Source: Mucilaginibacter sp. (lineage in GTDB: Bacteria > Bacteroidota > Bacteroidia > Sphingobacteriales > Sphingobacteriaceae). Taken from it: 64,000 nt of DNA. The DNA is taken from contig NZ_JAQBOD010000062.1 of NCBI RefSeq assembly GCF_028288205.1, forward strand, positions 143,934 through 207,933, written 5' to 3'. Shown here one piece after another: positions 34,885-41,917 of the stretch. The position numbers and the translations under genes were made by a program. The notes below the pieces were generated by a model. The model had not been told where the DNA came from and ran no database searches. It was given only the letters and a program-made list of their open reading frames with translations. Numbering within the stretch: the stretch's first letter is position 1; every line of letters starts with the position of its first letter.

Positions 34885-35586
34885 ATGAAATCCAATTTAA
34901 AAACTGTTGCCGCATTATTAATTTTTAGTGCCATAGCTACTGTAACCAAAGCGCAACTTACCAGTTCTTATAACCAAGGGTCAGGTTCTGGCACAATTGT
35001 AGATGACGCAGGCAATGTTAGAAGAGCTACCGAATATTCAGGTTTGGTGGGTTCGCCATATTTTATTGTTGATTGGAGCAAGGCCGATGTTACTTTTGCC
35101 GATGGCTCTGTACAAAAGGACAAAGTTGTAAAATATGATGAGTTAAAAGATAAACTCTTTACACAAATCAAGGATGATAAAATGGGCGAATTTGATACAC
35201 CGGTTGCCGATTTTACAATTACAGCTGCTGATGGTACGGTAGCGAAATTTGGCAAAATACCGGGTAACGGAAAGTTTGGTGACGATGCATTTTTTGAAAT
35301 ACTAAGCGACGGAAAAGTTAAATTAATTAGAAAAAATGCTAAATCAATATCAGAATACAAGAAAGACCTGGGCACCGCTGTTACAACAAGGGAAGTGGTT
35401 GATAATATTGATTACTACCTGGTAGTATCGGGTAAACTTGTACGCATTAAAAAAGATAAAAAATCTGTAGAGGCGGCTTTGGGTGCCAAACAAACTGAAT
35501 TAGATGCTTATATAAAAAGCAATAATCTTAATTTAAAGAATGATGCCGATCTGGCTAAGCTAATTACTCAATACAATACCTTATAG
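34885..35586 (+). CDS. Secreted protein, unknown function
   Basis: The 233-residue protein has a signal peptide (1-23, ending TVTKAQ). The mature part has a beta-rich section (SGTIVDDAGNVRRATEYSGL, GSPYFIVDWSKADVTFADGS) and a Lys/Asp-rich C-terminal helix (SVEAALGAKQTELDAYIKSN). I do not recognise the family. The gene is divergent from the dehydrogenase gene and its last 6 bases overlap the convergent bioD gene. Confidence 0.75.
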   Translation: MKSNLKTVAALLIFSAIATVTKAQLTSSYNQGSGSGTIVDDAGNVRRATEYSGLVGSPYFIVDWSKADVTFADGSVQKDKVVKYDELKDKLFTQIKDDKMGEFDTPVADFTITAADGTVAKFGKIPGNGKFGDDAFFEILSDGKVKLIRKNAKSISEYKKDLGTAVTTREVVDNIDYYLVVSGKLVRIKKDKKSVEAALGAKQTELDAYIKSNNLNLKNDADLAKLITQYNTL

Positions 35587-36189
35587 TTCTATTTTTTGCA
35601 GCGCTATATTTTCTTTATTGATCCTATCAATTACTGTAATTGATAGGATTTTTTTTGTTCCGGCGTATTTAACTATTACTTGCTCTGCATACGCATCACT
35701 ATCGCCATTAAATACCACCGCATTTACAGGAATATTTCTATTGGCTAATGCTTCTAACGATAACAGCGTATGATTAATACTGCCCAGATAATGTTTTACT
35801 ACCAGGATAACTTCAGCATCTAACTGCTTAATCAGATCTATCATTAAAAAATCATCATTAAGCGGAACCATTAAACCTCCGGCGCCTTCAATAATTAATT
35901 GATTATCAGTTTCAGGAAGATGAATACTTTTAGGATCTATTATTATGCCATCAATAGCTGCGGATTTATGCGGCGAAAAAGGCTGAGTTAAACAATAAGC
36001 TTCGGGATGAAATTTTGATCTGTTATTAGATACCAGGCTTTTAACCTTTAAAGTATCACTATTATCCAGATCGCCGGATTGTATAGGTTTCCAATAATCG
36101 GCTTTTAATTGTTCAGTTAAAATAGCCGATATTATTGTTTTGCCAATACCTGTACCAATGCCGGTTATAAATAATGGTTTAGCCTGCAT
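35581..36189 (-). CDS. bioD: Dethiobiotin synthase
   Basis: The 202-residue ATP-dependent ligase forms the ureido ring of dethiobiotin from diaminopelargonate and CO2. The N-terminal P-loop reads FITGIGTGIGKTIIS, WKPIQSGD is the substrate segment, and VEGAGGLMVPL-type sequence (IIEGAGGLMVPLND) follows near residue 108. It is somewhat shorter than the 220-225 residues of E. coli BioD. The start overlaps the bioF end by 11 bases, which marks a bioF-bioD operon. No bioA or bioB is in the window. Confidence 0.93.
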   Translation of the reverse strand: MQAKPLFITGIGTGIGKTIISAILTEQLKADYWKPIQSGDLDNSDTLKVKSLVSNNRSKFHPEAYCLTQPFSPHKSAAIDGIIIDPKSIHLPETDNQLIIEGAGGLMVPLNDDFLMIDLIKQLDAEVILVVKHYLGSINHTLLSLEALANRNIPVNAVVFNGDSDAYAEQVIVKYAGTKKILSITVIDRINKENIALQKIEL

Positions 36190-37309
36190 ATAATAAATTA
36201 TTAATTGTATTAGTTAATAATGTCAAGTCATTAACTGTATTAAAAGCGTGCAGACATATTCTTATTCTTTCACTGCCCTGCGCAACTGTTGGACTGAGTA
36301 TAGCCCTAACATCCAAACCGTTATCCTGCAAATACATTGCCGTTTTTTTAGCCCATTCATTGCTTTTTAGCAGGATACACTGAATAGCGCTTTCACTATT
36401 AATTAATGGATATGCTTTGGATGCAGTTAGCATTTGTTTAAATAAATTAATATTATTTTGAAGTGCGGCTATCTCTTTGGCAGATTGCTGCAATAATTTA
36501 CAGGCCATTTTTATAGATGCCAGCTGGTGTAGTGGGGCAGCCGTGGTATATATAAACGACCGTGCAAAATTTATCAAATATTCACGCAATAAATTATTGC
36601 CTAATACTACAGCGCCATGGCATCCTAATGCTTTGCCAAAGGTCACTATCCTGGCAAAGACGCGTTTTTCGAGTTTAAGCCGGGTTATAATTCCTGTTTT
36701 ATACAGACCAACTGCATGTGCCTCGTCAACAATTAAATGCGCGCCATATTTTTCTGTTAGGTCTAATAGCTCAATTATGGGTGGCGTATCGCCATCCATG
36801 GAATATACGCTTTCTATTACCACATAACAATTGCCTTTGGCTTGCTTTAATTTAGCTTCAAGACTGGCTATATCATTATGTTTAAAGGTGTAACGGTTAG
36901 CATGGCTTAGTCGAGCGCCATCAATTATAGAGGCGTGTATAAGTTCATCTGTTATTATAGTATCACCACGTTGGGGTAGGGAAGAGAGCAACCCTAAATT
37001 AGCATCATAGCCCGAGTTAAACAATAAACCCGCCTCACTGTTAAACAGATCAGCAATTTCTTTTTCCAGTTTATCTGTATAATTCAAATTTCCTGATATT
37101 AACCTCGAACCGGTTGCACCATTTAAAACAAGGTTACTATTATTTATTTCCTCATCTATTTTATTTTTTAAGATCGATGACCTTGAAAAACCTAAATAAT
37201 CGTTTGAGCAAAAATCAACCAGGCTATTTTCAGGCTTTAAAATCCTGTAAGAGCCAGCTATACGCCTGTCATTAAGCCGCTGTTCGATATATTTCTCTGC
37301 CGATGCCAA
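36179..37309 (-). CDS. bioF: 8-amino-7-oxononanoate synthase (KAPA synthase)
   Basis: The 376-residue fold-type I PLP enzyme of the alpha-oxoamine synthase family condenses pimeloyl-thioester with alanine in biotin synthesis. Visible marks: FCSNDYLGFS at the N-terminus, GATGSRLISGN, the VDEAHAVGLY motif with the PLP-binding Asp and His, and TFGKALGCHGAVVLG with the Schiff-base lysine. The only plausible start in frame is a TTG at 37309, because a stop lies four codons upstream and no early ATG exists. It overlaps bioD by 11 bases. Confidence 0.93.
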   Translation of the reverse strand: MASAEKYIEQRLNDRRIAGSYRILKPENSLVDFCSNDYLGFSRSSILKNKIDEEINNSNLVLNGATGSRLISGNLNYTDKLEKEIADLFNSEAGLLFNSGYDANLGLLSSLPQRGDTIITDELIHASIIDGARLSHANRYTFKHNDIASLEAKLKQAKGNCYVVIESVYSMDGDTPPIIELLDLTEKYGAHLIVDEAHAVGLYKTGIITRLKLEKRVFARIVTFGKALGCHGAVVLGNNLLREYLINFARSFIYTTAAPLHQLASIKMACKLLQQSAKEIAALQNNINLFKQMLTASKAYPLINSESAIQCILLKSNEWAKKTAMYLQDNGLDVRAILSPTVAQGSERIRICLHAFNTVNDLTLLTNTINNLLYAG

Positions 37310-37333
37310 TGTGTAATTTTAGGTAAAAATAAA

Positions 37334-37360
37334 AAAAGCCCCGGTTTATCGGGGCTTTTC
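37334..37360 (-). terminator. Terminator after the Spy-like paralogue 4
   Basis: The stem AAAAGCCCC / GGGGCTTTT closes on GGTTTATC, with A- and T-rich tracts on both sides. It lies 20 bases downstream of the gene at 37380-37739 and just before the bioF start, insulating the two. Confidence 0.85.
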
Positions 37361-37379
37361 TTTTATCAGTCTTGCAGTA

Positions 37380-37739
37380 TTAGTTACCGCCTTGTTGCAT
37401 TTTAGCGCGCATTTCATCCTGTCCTTTTTTTAACGCTGCGGCTTGTTCAGGGGTTAAGATAGCATTAACTTTCGCTGTAAGCGCTGTTCTTAATGCAGTT
37501 TGTGCAGGCATACGTGCATCTCTGTCTGGTACAGCTGTTCTTAAGCTATCGGTGCTTTTAGTATTAGCTGTATAAACAGCAGTAAGTTTAGTAGCCTGGT
37601 CATCAGTAAGCGTTAATGGTGCTATCATCGTTTTAACCGACGCTAATTGTTGTTCAGGCGTCATTCTCTGTCTGCCTTGTGCAAGGCTAACTGCGCTAAC
37701 TCCTAATACGAAGGCGCATACTAATAATAATTTTTTCAT
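37380..37739 (-). CDS. Small secreted Spy/LTXXQ-like helical protein, tandem copy 4
   Basis: The protein of about 119 residues has a signal peptide (MKKLLLVCAFVLGVSAVSLAQ in outline, cleaved about residue 20) and a short all-helical mature part with the repeat MIAPLTLTDDQATKLTAVYT and AILTPEQAAALKKGQDEM. The LTDDQ and LTPEQ pairs recall the LTXXQ motifs of Spy/CpxP periplasmic chaperones. I moved the start to the ATG at 37739, giving the same signal peptide as the neighbours, rather than 37775. It is one of four adjacent paralogues (37.4-39.3 kb). Confidence 0.85.
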   Translation of the reverse strand: MKKLLLVCAFVLGVSAVSLAQGRQRMTPEQQLASVKTMIAPLTLTDDQATKLTAVYTANTKSTDSLRTAVPDRDARMPAQTALRTALTAKVNAILTPEQAAALKKGQDEMRAKMQQGGN

Positions 37740-37809
37740 TTCTTTTAGGTTTAATTGTTTTAAAAAATACTTCACTAATATATAGCTATTTATACACCAA
37801 CATGTAATA

Positions 37810-37836
37810 AAAAAGCCCCGGTTTATAGGAGCTTTT
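37810..37836 (-). terminator. Terminator-like hairpin after Spy-like paralogue 3
   Basis: AAAAGCCCC / GGAGCTTTT pair with one mismatch around GGTTTATA, 20 bases downstream of the next paralogue's stop. Position and sequence copy the terminator at 37334-37360, so it was duplicated together with the gene. Confidence 0.7.
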
Positions 37837-37856
37837 CTTTTATCAGATTTTAACGA

Positions 37857-38234
37857 TTAATTACCGCCTTGCATAAATTGTTTCATTCTTTCAGCTTGCG
37901 CATCTATTTGTTTTTGAAATGTAGCAGCCTGGTCAGCGGTTAAAATAGCTTTGATTTTAGCATTGGTAGCATTTGTAATTGGAGTTCTTTTTGCCATCAT
38001 TACAGTCCTGTCAGGTGCATCACCGCCAGCAGTCATGGCTGTTCTTAAGCTGTCCATACTTTTTGCTTGCACGTCATAAATTGTTTTAACTTTAGCTGTT
38101 TGGTCATCATTAAGAGTTAAAGATGTTTTTAAAGCTGTAGTTAATTCTTCAGGAGTTCGTTGTTGTCTGCCCTGGGCAAAACTAACCGCGCAAATTCCCA
38201 TTACGAATGCGCATACAAATAATAACTTTTTCAT
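37857..38234 (-). CDS. Small secreted Spy/LTXXQ-like helical protein, tandem copy 3
   Basis: The 125-residue precursor shares signal peptide and two helical motifs with its neighbours: SLTLNDDQTAKVKTIYDVQ and AILTADQAATFQKQIDA. The middle has extra Gly-Asp and the C-terminus ends MQGGN like the others. The upstream 55 bases resemble those of copy 4 (CACTAATATATA block), evidence for segmental duplication. It is probably a periplasmic helical protein related to stress chaperones. Confidence 0.85.
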   Translation of the reverse strand: MKKLLFVCAFVMGICAVSFAQGRQQRTPEELTTALKTSLTLNDDQTAKVKTIYDVQAKSMDSLRTAMTAGGDAPDRTVMMAKRTPITNATNAKIKAILTADQAATFQKQIDAQAERMKQFMQGGN

Positions 38235-38390
38235 GTCTTTTGGTTTAATTGTTAAATATTATATACACTAATATATAACTATTGGTGGTGTTTATTAAAA
38301 TAAATGCGACCAATGGGCACATTTTATCGACCATTCGAAGAAAAAGTTGCGGTTTATCAAAGCCTGTGTTTTTTATTTTGTCAGCGTTGA

Positions 38391-38762
38391 TTAGTTACCG
38401 CCTTGTTGCATCTTAGCCCGCATTTCATCCGTGTATTTTTTATATGCGGCGGCTTGCTCCGGGGTTAAAATAGCATTAACTTTAGTGTTTGTAGCTGTCA
38501 TCATAGGCATCATTTTCTCTCTCATTGCACTTCTGTCATCTCCTGCAGCAGTTCGCAAACTATCCATACTTTTAGAAGAAGCAGTATAAACTACGGTAAG
38601 TTTTGCAACCTGGTCATCAGTAAGAGTTAATGGTGCTATAGCTGTTTTAAGCATTGTTAAACGTTGCTCTGGAGTTCCGCCGCCTCTTCTTTGTCCGCCC
38701 TGCGCAAAGCTAACCGCGCTAATTCCTATTAAGAATGTGCACACTAATAATAATTTTTTCAT
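38391..38762 (-). CDS. Small secreted Spy/LTXXQ-like helical protein, tandem copy 2
   Basis: The 123-residue precursor contains a signal peptide ending VSFAQ, a GGQRRGGGTPEQRL linker, then TAIAPLTLTDDQVAKLTVVY and AILTPEQAAAYKKYTDEM. The C-terminus is MRAKMQQGGN, identical in pattern to copy 4. A promoter-like ATTG-N19-TATCTTTA precedes the gene (38790-38820, minus strand), close to the Bacteroidota consensus. Confidence 0.85.
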   Translation of the reverse strand: MKKLLLVCTFLIGISAVSFAQGGQRRGGGTPEQRLTMLKTAIAPLTLTDDQVAKLTVVYTASSKSMDSLRTAAGDDRSAMREKMMPMMTATNTKVNAILTPEQAAAYKKYTDEMRAKMQQGGN

Positions 38763-38856
38763 TTTGTTTGGGTTTTATTTGTTTGATATGTTAAAGATAT
38801 GCGCCTGCCGATTATGTACAATGATGTAACTTAAATGTTGCCTGATCAAAATTTAA

Positions 38857-38900
38857 GGCAAAAAAAAGCGTCCACCGGTTTGGGGACGCTTTTTTTTGCC
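38857..38900 (-). terminator. Terminator after Spy-like paralogue 1
   Basis: The long hairpin GGCAAAAAAAAGCGTCC / GGGACGCTTTTTTTTGCC in outline has a strong GC core and flanking A/T tracts. It lies 10 bases after the stop at 38911 and ends the first paralogue's transcript. Confidence 0.9.
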
Positions 38901-38910
38901 TTAGAAATGA

Positions 38911-39291
38911 TTAGTTACCACCACCGCCACCACCACCTTGGGCGCGTCTCGCAGCCGCTTCATCCTGGATCTTTTTATAAGCAGCAGCTTGATCTGGAGT
39001 TAAAATAGCCATGATCTTAGCAGTTTGTGCTGTTCTTAAGGCAGTTTGTGCTGGCCTCATTGCGGCCCTGTCTGTACCGGCAGCAGTTGCAGCGGCCCTT
39101 AAACTATCCTGGCTTTTTGCTGATGCAGTAAAAATAGTTGTAGCCTTAGCTACCTGGTCATCAGTTAAACCTGTTATTTGTGTTTTTAACCTTTCTACCT
39201 GTTGTGCAGGAGTTTGTTGTTGCCTGCCCTGGGCAAAGCTTACTGCACTAACTCCAATTACGAAAGCGCATACTAATAATAACTTTTTCAT
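38911..39291 (-). CDS. Small secreted Spy/LTXXQ-like helical protein, tandem copy 1
   Basis: The 126-residue precursor has the shared signal peptide (LLLVCAFVIGVSAVSFAQ) and helical motifs ERLKTQITGLTDDQVAKATT and AILTPDQAAAYKKIQDEA. The C-terminus is GGGGGGGN where the others have QQGGN, a Gly expansion. It is the first of the four-copy minus-strand array, but each copy carries its own terminator, so they are separate transcripts. The function is unknown. Confidence 0.85.
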   Translation of the reverse strand: MKKLLLVCAFVIGVSAVSFAQGRQQQTPAQQVERLKTQITGLTDDQVAKATTIFTASAKSQDSLRAAATAAGTDRAAMRPAQTALRTAQTAKIMAILTPDQAAAYKKIQDEAAARRAQGGGGGGGN

Positions 39292-39359
39292 ATTCTTTAT
39301 GTTTATTGTTTTGGTTATGATAAAGATATATGCTTAAGGTTTAATATTTACTTTGTAAC

Positions 39360-40133
39360 TTAATTGTTGCCCTCTAATTTAGCTATTGATCGTTGCATTT
39401 GCGCCATCATGCTTGTAAGACTTTCCATAGTTGGCTCGGGTGTTGGTAATGGAAGATGAGTAGATATATATGCCTTTGCTTTCCATATCTCTAAAATATC
39501 TTCTCCGTTTATTTCGTAAGGTTCATATACGGGATTGTCTGATATCAGTTTCAATTTCTTGTTATCCTTAAATTTATTGCCAATGCGCTTATATACTACA
39601 CCATCACTTTTTGATAGAATAACATAAGTTTCAGATGGCTTTACGTCGGCCCAATTCTCTACATACTCGCCTATAATAGTTGTACCCGATACCAGCGGAA
39701 GCATAGAATCGCCCTTTATCTCAAAGCCCCTGTAAGTGCCCTGTTTAAACATTGGTAAATATAGCTTAGGTAATTGGGCAACATATTCCGGGTCGGCATA
39801 GCCGTTCATATATCCGGCGCTGGCTTTTAACGGAACCATTTCTATATTCTCATTATCTTCCTTATCAACTGATATACTTAGTATACGTAAATTATTCTGG
39901 TTGCCCTTTGGTTTGGCAATCCACTTATCATCAATTGTTTCGTTTATAAAGTCATCAAGCGATATATCAAAAAATAATGCTATGGTTTTTAGCAATTCAT
40001 ACTTGGGTTCGGCCCTTTCTTCCTCATAAGCACCAACCAGCGACCGTTTTATACCAACCTGATCAGCAAACTGTTGCTGGGTTAAACCTTTCTTTTTCCT
40101 TAGAAATTTAATATTTGATGAAATTTTTGCCAT
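39360..40133 (-). CDS. XRE-family repressor with S24/LexA-like C-terminal domain
   Basis: The protein of about 257 residues has an N-terminal HTH_XRE domain (about 5-60, IKFLRKKKGLTQQQFADQVG, IKRSLVGAYEEERAEP) and a C-terminal S24-like domain (about 110-215, YRGFEIKGDSMLPLVSGTTI with the Ser-type GDSM motif and YVILSKSDGVVYKRI with the Lys position). This is the phage-repressor/LexA-like layout, able to dimerise and possibly self-cleave. I chose the ATG at 40133 (MAKISSNIKFL) over the one at 40175. It is divergent from a degenerate GIY-YIG gene with perfect operator-like palindromes in between. Confidence 0.9.
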   Translation of the reverse strand: MAKISSNIKFLRKKKGLTQQQFADQVGIKRSLVGAYEEERAEPKYELLKTIALFFDISLDDFINETIDDKWIAKPKGNQNNLRILSISVDKEDNENIEMVPLKASAGYMNGYADPEYVAQLPKLYLPMFKQGTYRGFEIKGDSMLPLVSGTTIIGEYVENWADVKPSETYVILSKSDGVVYKRIGNKFKDNKKLKLISDNPVYEPYEINGEDILEIWKAKAYISTHLPLPTPEPTMESLTSMMAQMQRSIAKLEGNN

Positions 40134-40149
40134 AAAATTTGCATTTGCT

Positions 40150-40182
40150 AAAATTATTAGTAATTTTATGCTCATAAAATTA
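40150..40182. promoter_or_regulatory. Operator-like palindromes between divergent repressor and GIY-YIG-like gene
   Basis: TAATTTTATG and CATAAAATTA (40161-40170 and 40173-40182) form a perfect 10-bp-arm palindrome with a 2-base centre. It overlaps a second dyad AAAATTA-TTAG-TAATTTT at 40150-40167. The site sits between the two start codons (40133 and 40218). The adjacent XRE protein is the obvious ligand and autoregulation is likely, though unproven. Confidence 0.6.
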
Positions 40183-40217
40183 GTAATTATTTTTTAACCA
40201 GCAAATTTTATTATCAA

Positions 40218-40574
40218 ATGAAACGCTTTATCTACATTATTACAGACAGAAACAGGAATAACCTGCACGTTGGGCTATGTTCAGACCTATTAAAGACCCT
40301 TAAATTTTATGGCGATATGCCTACTTTATTCTTTGACAGCGCGCAGCAATTGAACAGGCTGGTTTATTTTGAAGAGATAAATACAGAAGAGCAGGCAATG
40401 GAGCGTTTTAAAACAGTGAGCACTTTTACAAGGCCCCAAAAAGAAAAAATGATCAGACCTGTTAACCCGGATTGGGTAGATCTGACCATTGGCTTAAATT
40501 TTGAAAGCGGTTTACGCACCAGGCCGCAATTGCGCCCTTCAATAAACGCATTACGCAGATCGGTTACTTTTTAA
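40218..40574 (+). CDS. Degenerate GIY-YIG-fold protein
   Basis: The 118-residue protein aligns with the GIY-YIG protein at 23923-24213 over its whole length: FIYIITDRNRNNLHVGLCSD against YVYMVTN...IYIGVTND, LVYFEEINTEEQAMERFKTV against LIYYEEFQWIQDAIAREKQL, and NPDWVDL against NPEWSDL. But YIG has become HVG, and the catalytic Arg position is not obvious (DLLKTLKFY), so nuclease activity is doubtful. It could be a DNA-binding derivative. It is divergent from the XRE/S24 repressor and its stop overlaps the convergent msrB gene by 11 bases. Confidence 0.78.
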   Translation: MKRFIYIITDRNRNNLHVGLCSDLLKTLKFYGDMPTLFFDSAQQLNRLVYFEEINTEEQAMERFKTVSTFTRPQKEKMIRPVNPDWVDLTIGLNFESGLRTRPQLRPSINALRRSVTF

Positions 40575-41040
40575 TAAATTTTAACGCGCCCGAATTCATG
40601 CAATATCTTTTACCACCCCTGTCGGCAGGGCCGTCATCAAAAACATGGCCCAGGTGCAGGCCCGTGCTTTTTTCAATAACTTCCTGGCGGGTTTCGCCAA
40701 AGCTATTGTCAACTACTATTGCAATTTTTTTAGGATCAACCGGTTTAACGAAGCTTGGCCACCCGGTTCCGCTCTCAAACTTATCATCCGATGAGAATAA
40801 TACATCGCCTGTAGCAGCACTTACATACACGCCCTTTTCGTGGTTATTATAATAGGCATTATGAAAAGGCGGCTCTGTTCCGCTTTCTACCATTATATAA
40901 TAGGCATTAGCGCTCAACTGCTTTTTCCATTCGGCCGCAGGTTTACTTAATCTTTTGGTATTGTTTTGCCCATTACTGTTTTGACATCCAAATGCGGCAA
41001 CAACAAATAATATTACTATTGCAAAAATTGATCTTTTCAT
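40564..41040 (-). CDS. msrB: Peptide-methionine (R)-S-oxide reductase, lipoprotein
   Basis: The 158-residue precursor has a lipoprotein signal (VVAAFGC, Cys about 19). The MsrB fold follows: FHNAYYNNHEKGVYVSAATG, FSSDDKFESGTGWPSFVKPV, HLGHVFDDGPADRGGKRYCM, with the catalytic Cys147 in RYCMNSGALKF and the substrate-binding Trp in GTGWPSF. It reduces Met-R-sulfoxide in exported proteins. The CxxC pair that binds zinc in many MsrB proteins is replaced (VSAATG), so this is the zinc-free type. The resolving Cys is not obvious. Confidence 0.93.
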   Translation of the reverse strand: MKRSIFAIVILFVVAAFGCQNSNGQNNTKRLSKPAAEWKKQLSANAYYIMVESGTEPPFHNAYYNNHEKGVYVSAATGDVLFSSDDKFESGTGWPSFVKPVDPKKIAIVVDNSFGETRQEVIEKSTGLHLGHVFDDGPADRGGKRYCMNSGALKFIKK

Positions 41041-41110
41041 TTTTTTATATTTAAGTTATAACTTAAATTACGTAATAAAATTTTACGTGGTTTGTCATGA
41101 ACATGACAGC

Positions 41111-41734
41111 TTATATATTTTTGAAGTTAGGTATTAGTACCGAATTTATAATATGTACTAACCCATTGCTTTGCTTAATATTAAGTCTGCTGATAGTACT
41201 TTTGCCGCCATTCTCATCAATTAAAACAATATTTCTATTTTCATCAAGTTTAGCCATTAGCTTGCTTCCGGCGAGTGTAATAAATGTAGCCAGGCCTTTG
41301 TGCGAAATGATTTTATGCGTAATATTTCTTCCTGTAATTTTTCCGGCAATAACATGATAGCTAACTAAGGCTATAAGGTCATACTTACGTTCGGGAGTTA
41401 ATAAGCTATCTAATTTATCGGGAGAAAGATTTGAAAACGCCTGGTTATTGGGTGCAAAAACTGTAATAGGGCCAATACATTTAAATGATTCTGTAAAGCC
41501 GGTTATATTTATGGTTTTATTAAATGTACTTAACTCTTTACAACGGGCAATATTTGTGGCAACATCATTTGTTGGCAGCATATTGGCACCATCAGTTAAT
41601 TTTAAGTTTGATGAATTTAATTTGTTTGGTTTTGATGCTGTTGAATCGGTTTTTTTTGATGCAACAGGAGGAGCCTGAGCAAATAATAAGCAGGTGTTTA
41701 AAATAAGGCAAATAAATAAGATGGGGCTTTTCAT
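41111..41734 (-). CDS. Secreted fasciclin (FAS1) domain protein
   Basis: The 207-residue protein has a signal peptide (1-19, ending CLLFAQ) and one FAS1 domain (about 60-205) with the H1 motif TVFAPNNQAFSNLSPDKLDS, the YHVIAGKITGRNI segment and the C-terminal NGLVHIINSVLIP motif. FAS1 proteins are adhesion or surface-attached factors. It lies between msrB and an M28 peptidase gene on the minus strand and is isolated by a terminator upstream. Confidence 0.92.
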   Translation of the reverse strand: MKSPILFICLILNTCLLFAQAPPVASKKTDSTASKPNKLNSSNLKLTDGANMLPTNDVATNIARCKELSTFNKTINITGFTESFKCIGPITVFAPNNQAFSNLSPDKLDSLLTPERKYDLIALVSYHVIAGKITGRNITHKIISHKGLATFITLAGSKLMAKLDENRNIVLIDENGGKSTISRLNIKQSNGLVHIINSVLIPNFKNI

Positions 41735-41864
41735 AACTATACTACAAATATAGCTAAAGCCTAAAATGTTTTGATTTTAGTTACCGGATAATATTAACAT
41801 ATGTGGCTAAAAAAACAATTAGAAATAATGTAACAAACTGATTATGAATAGACCTTTGTGAAAG

Positions 41865-41903
41865 AAATCCGCCCCGGAAATTATACCAGGGCGGATTTTT
41901 TTG
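41865..41903 (-). terminator. Terminator of the M28 peptidase gene
   Basis: The stem AAATCCGCCC / GGGCGGATTT with T-runs on either side lies 15-50 bases below the peptidase stop. It separates that transcript from the fasciclin gene. Confidence 0.88.
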
Positions 41904-41917
41904 TTTTATGTTTTGTA

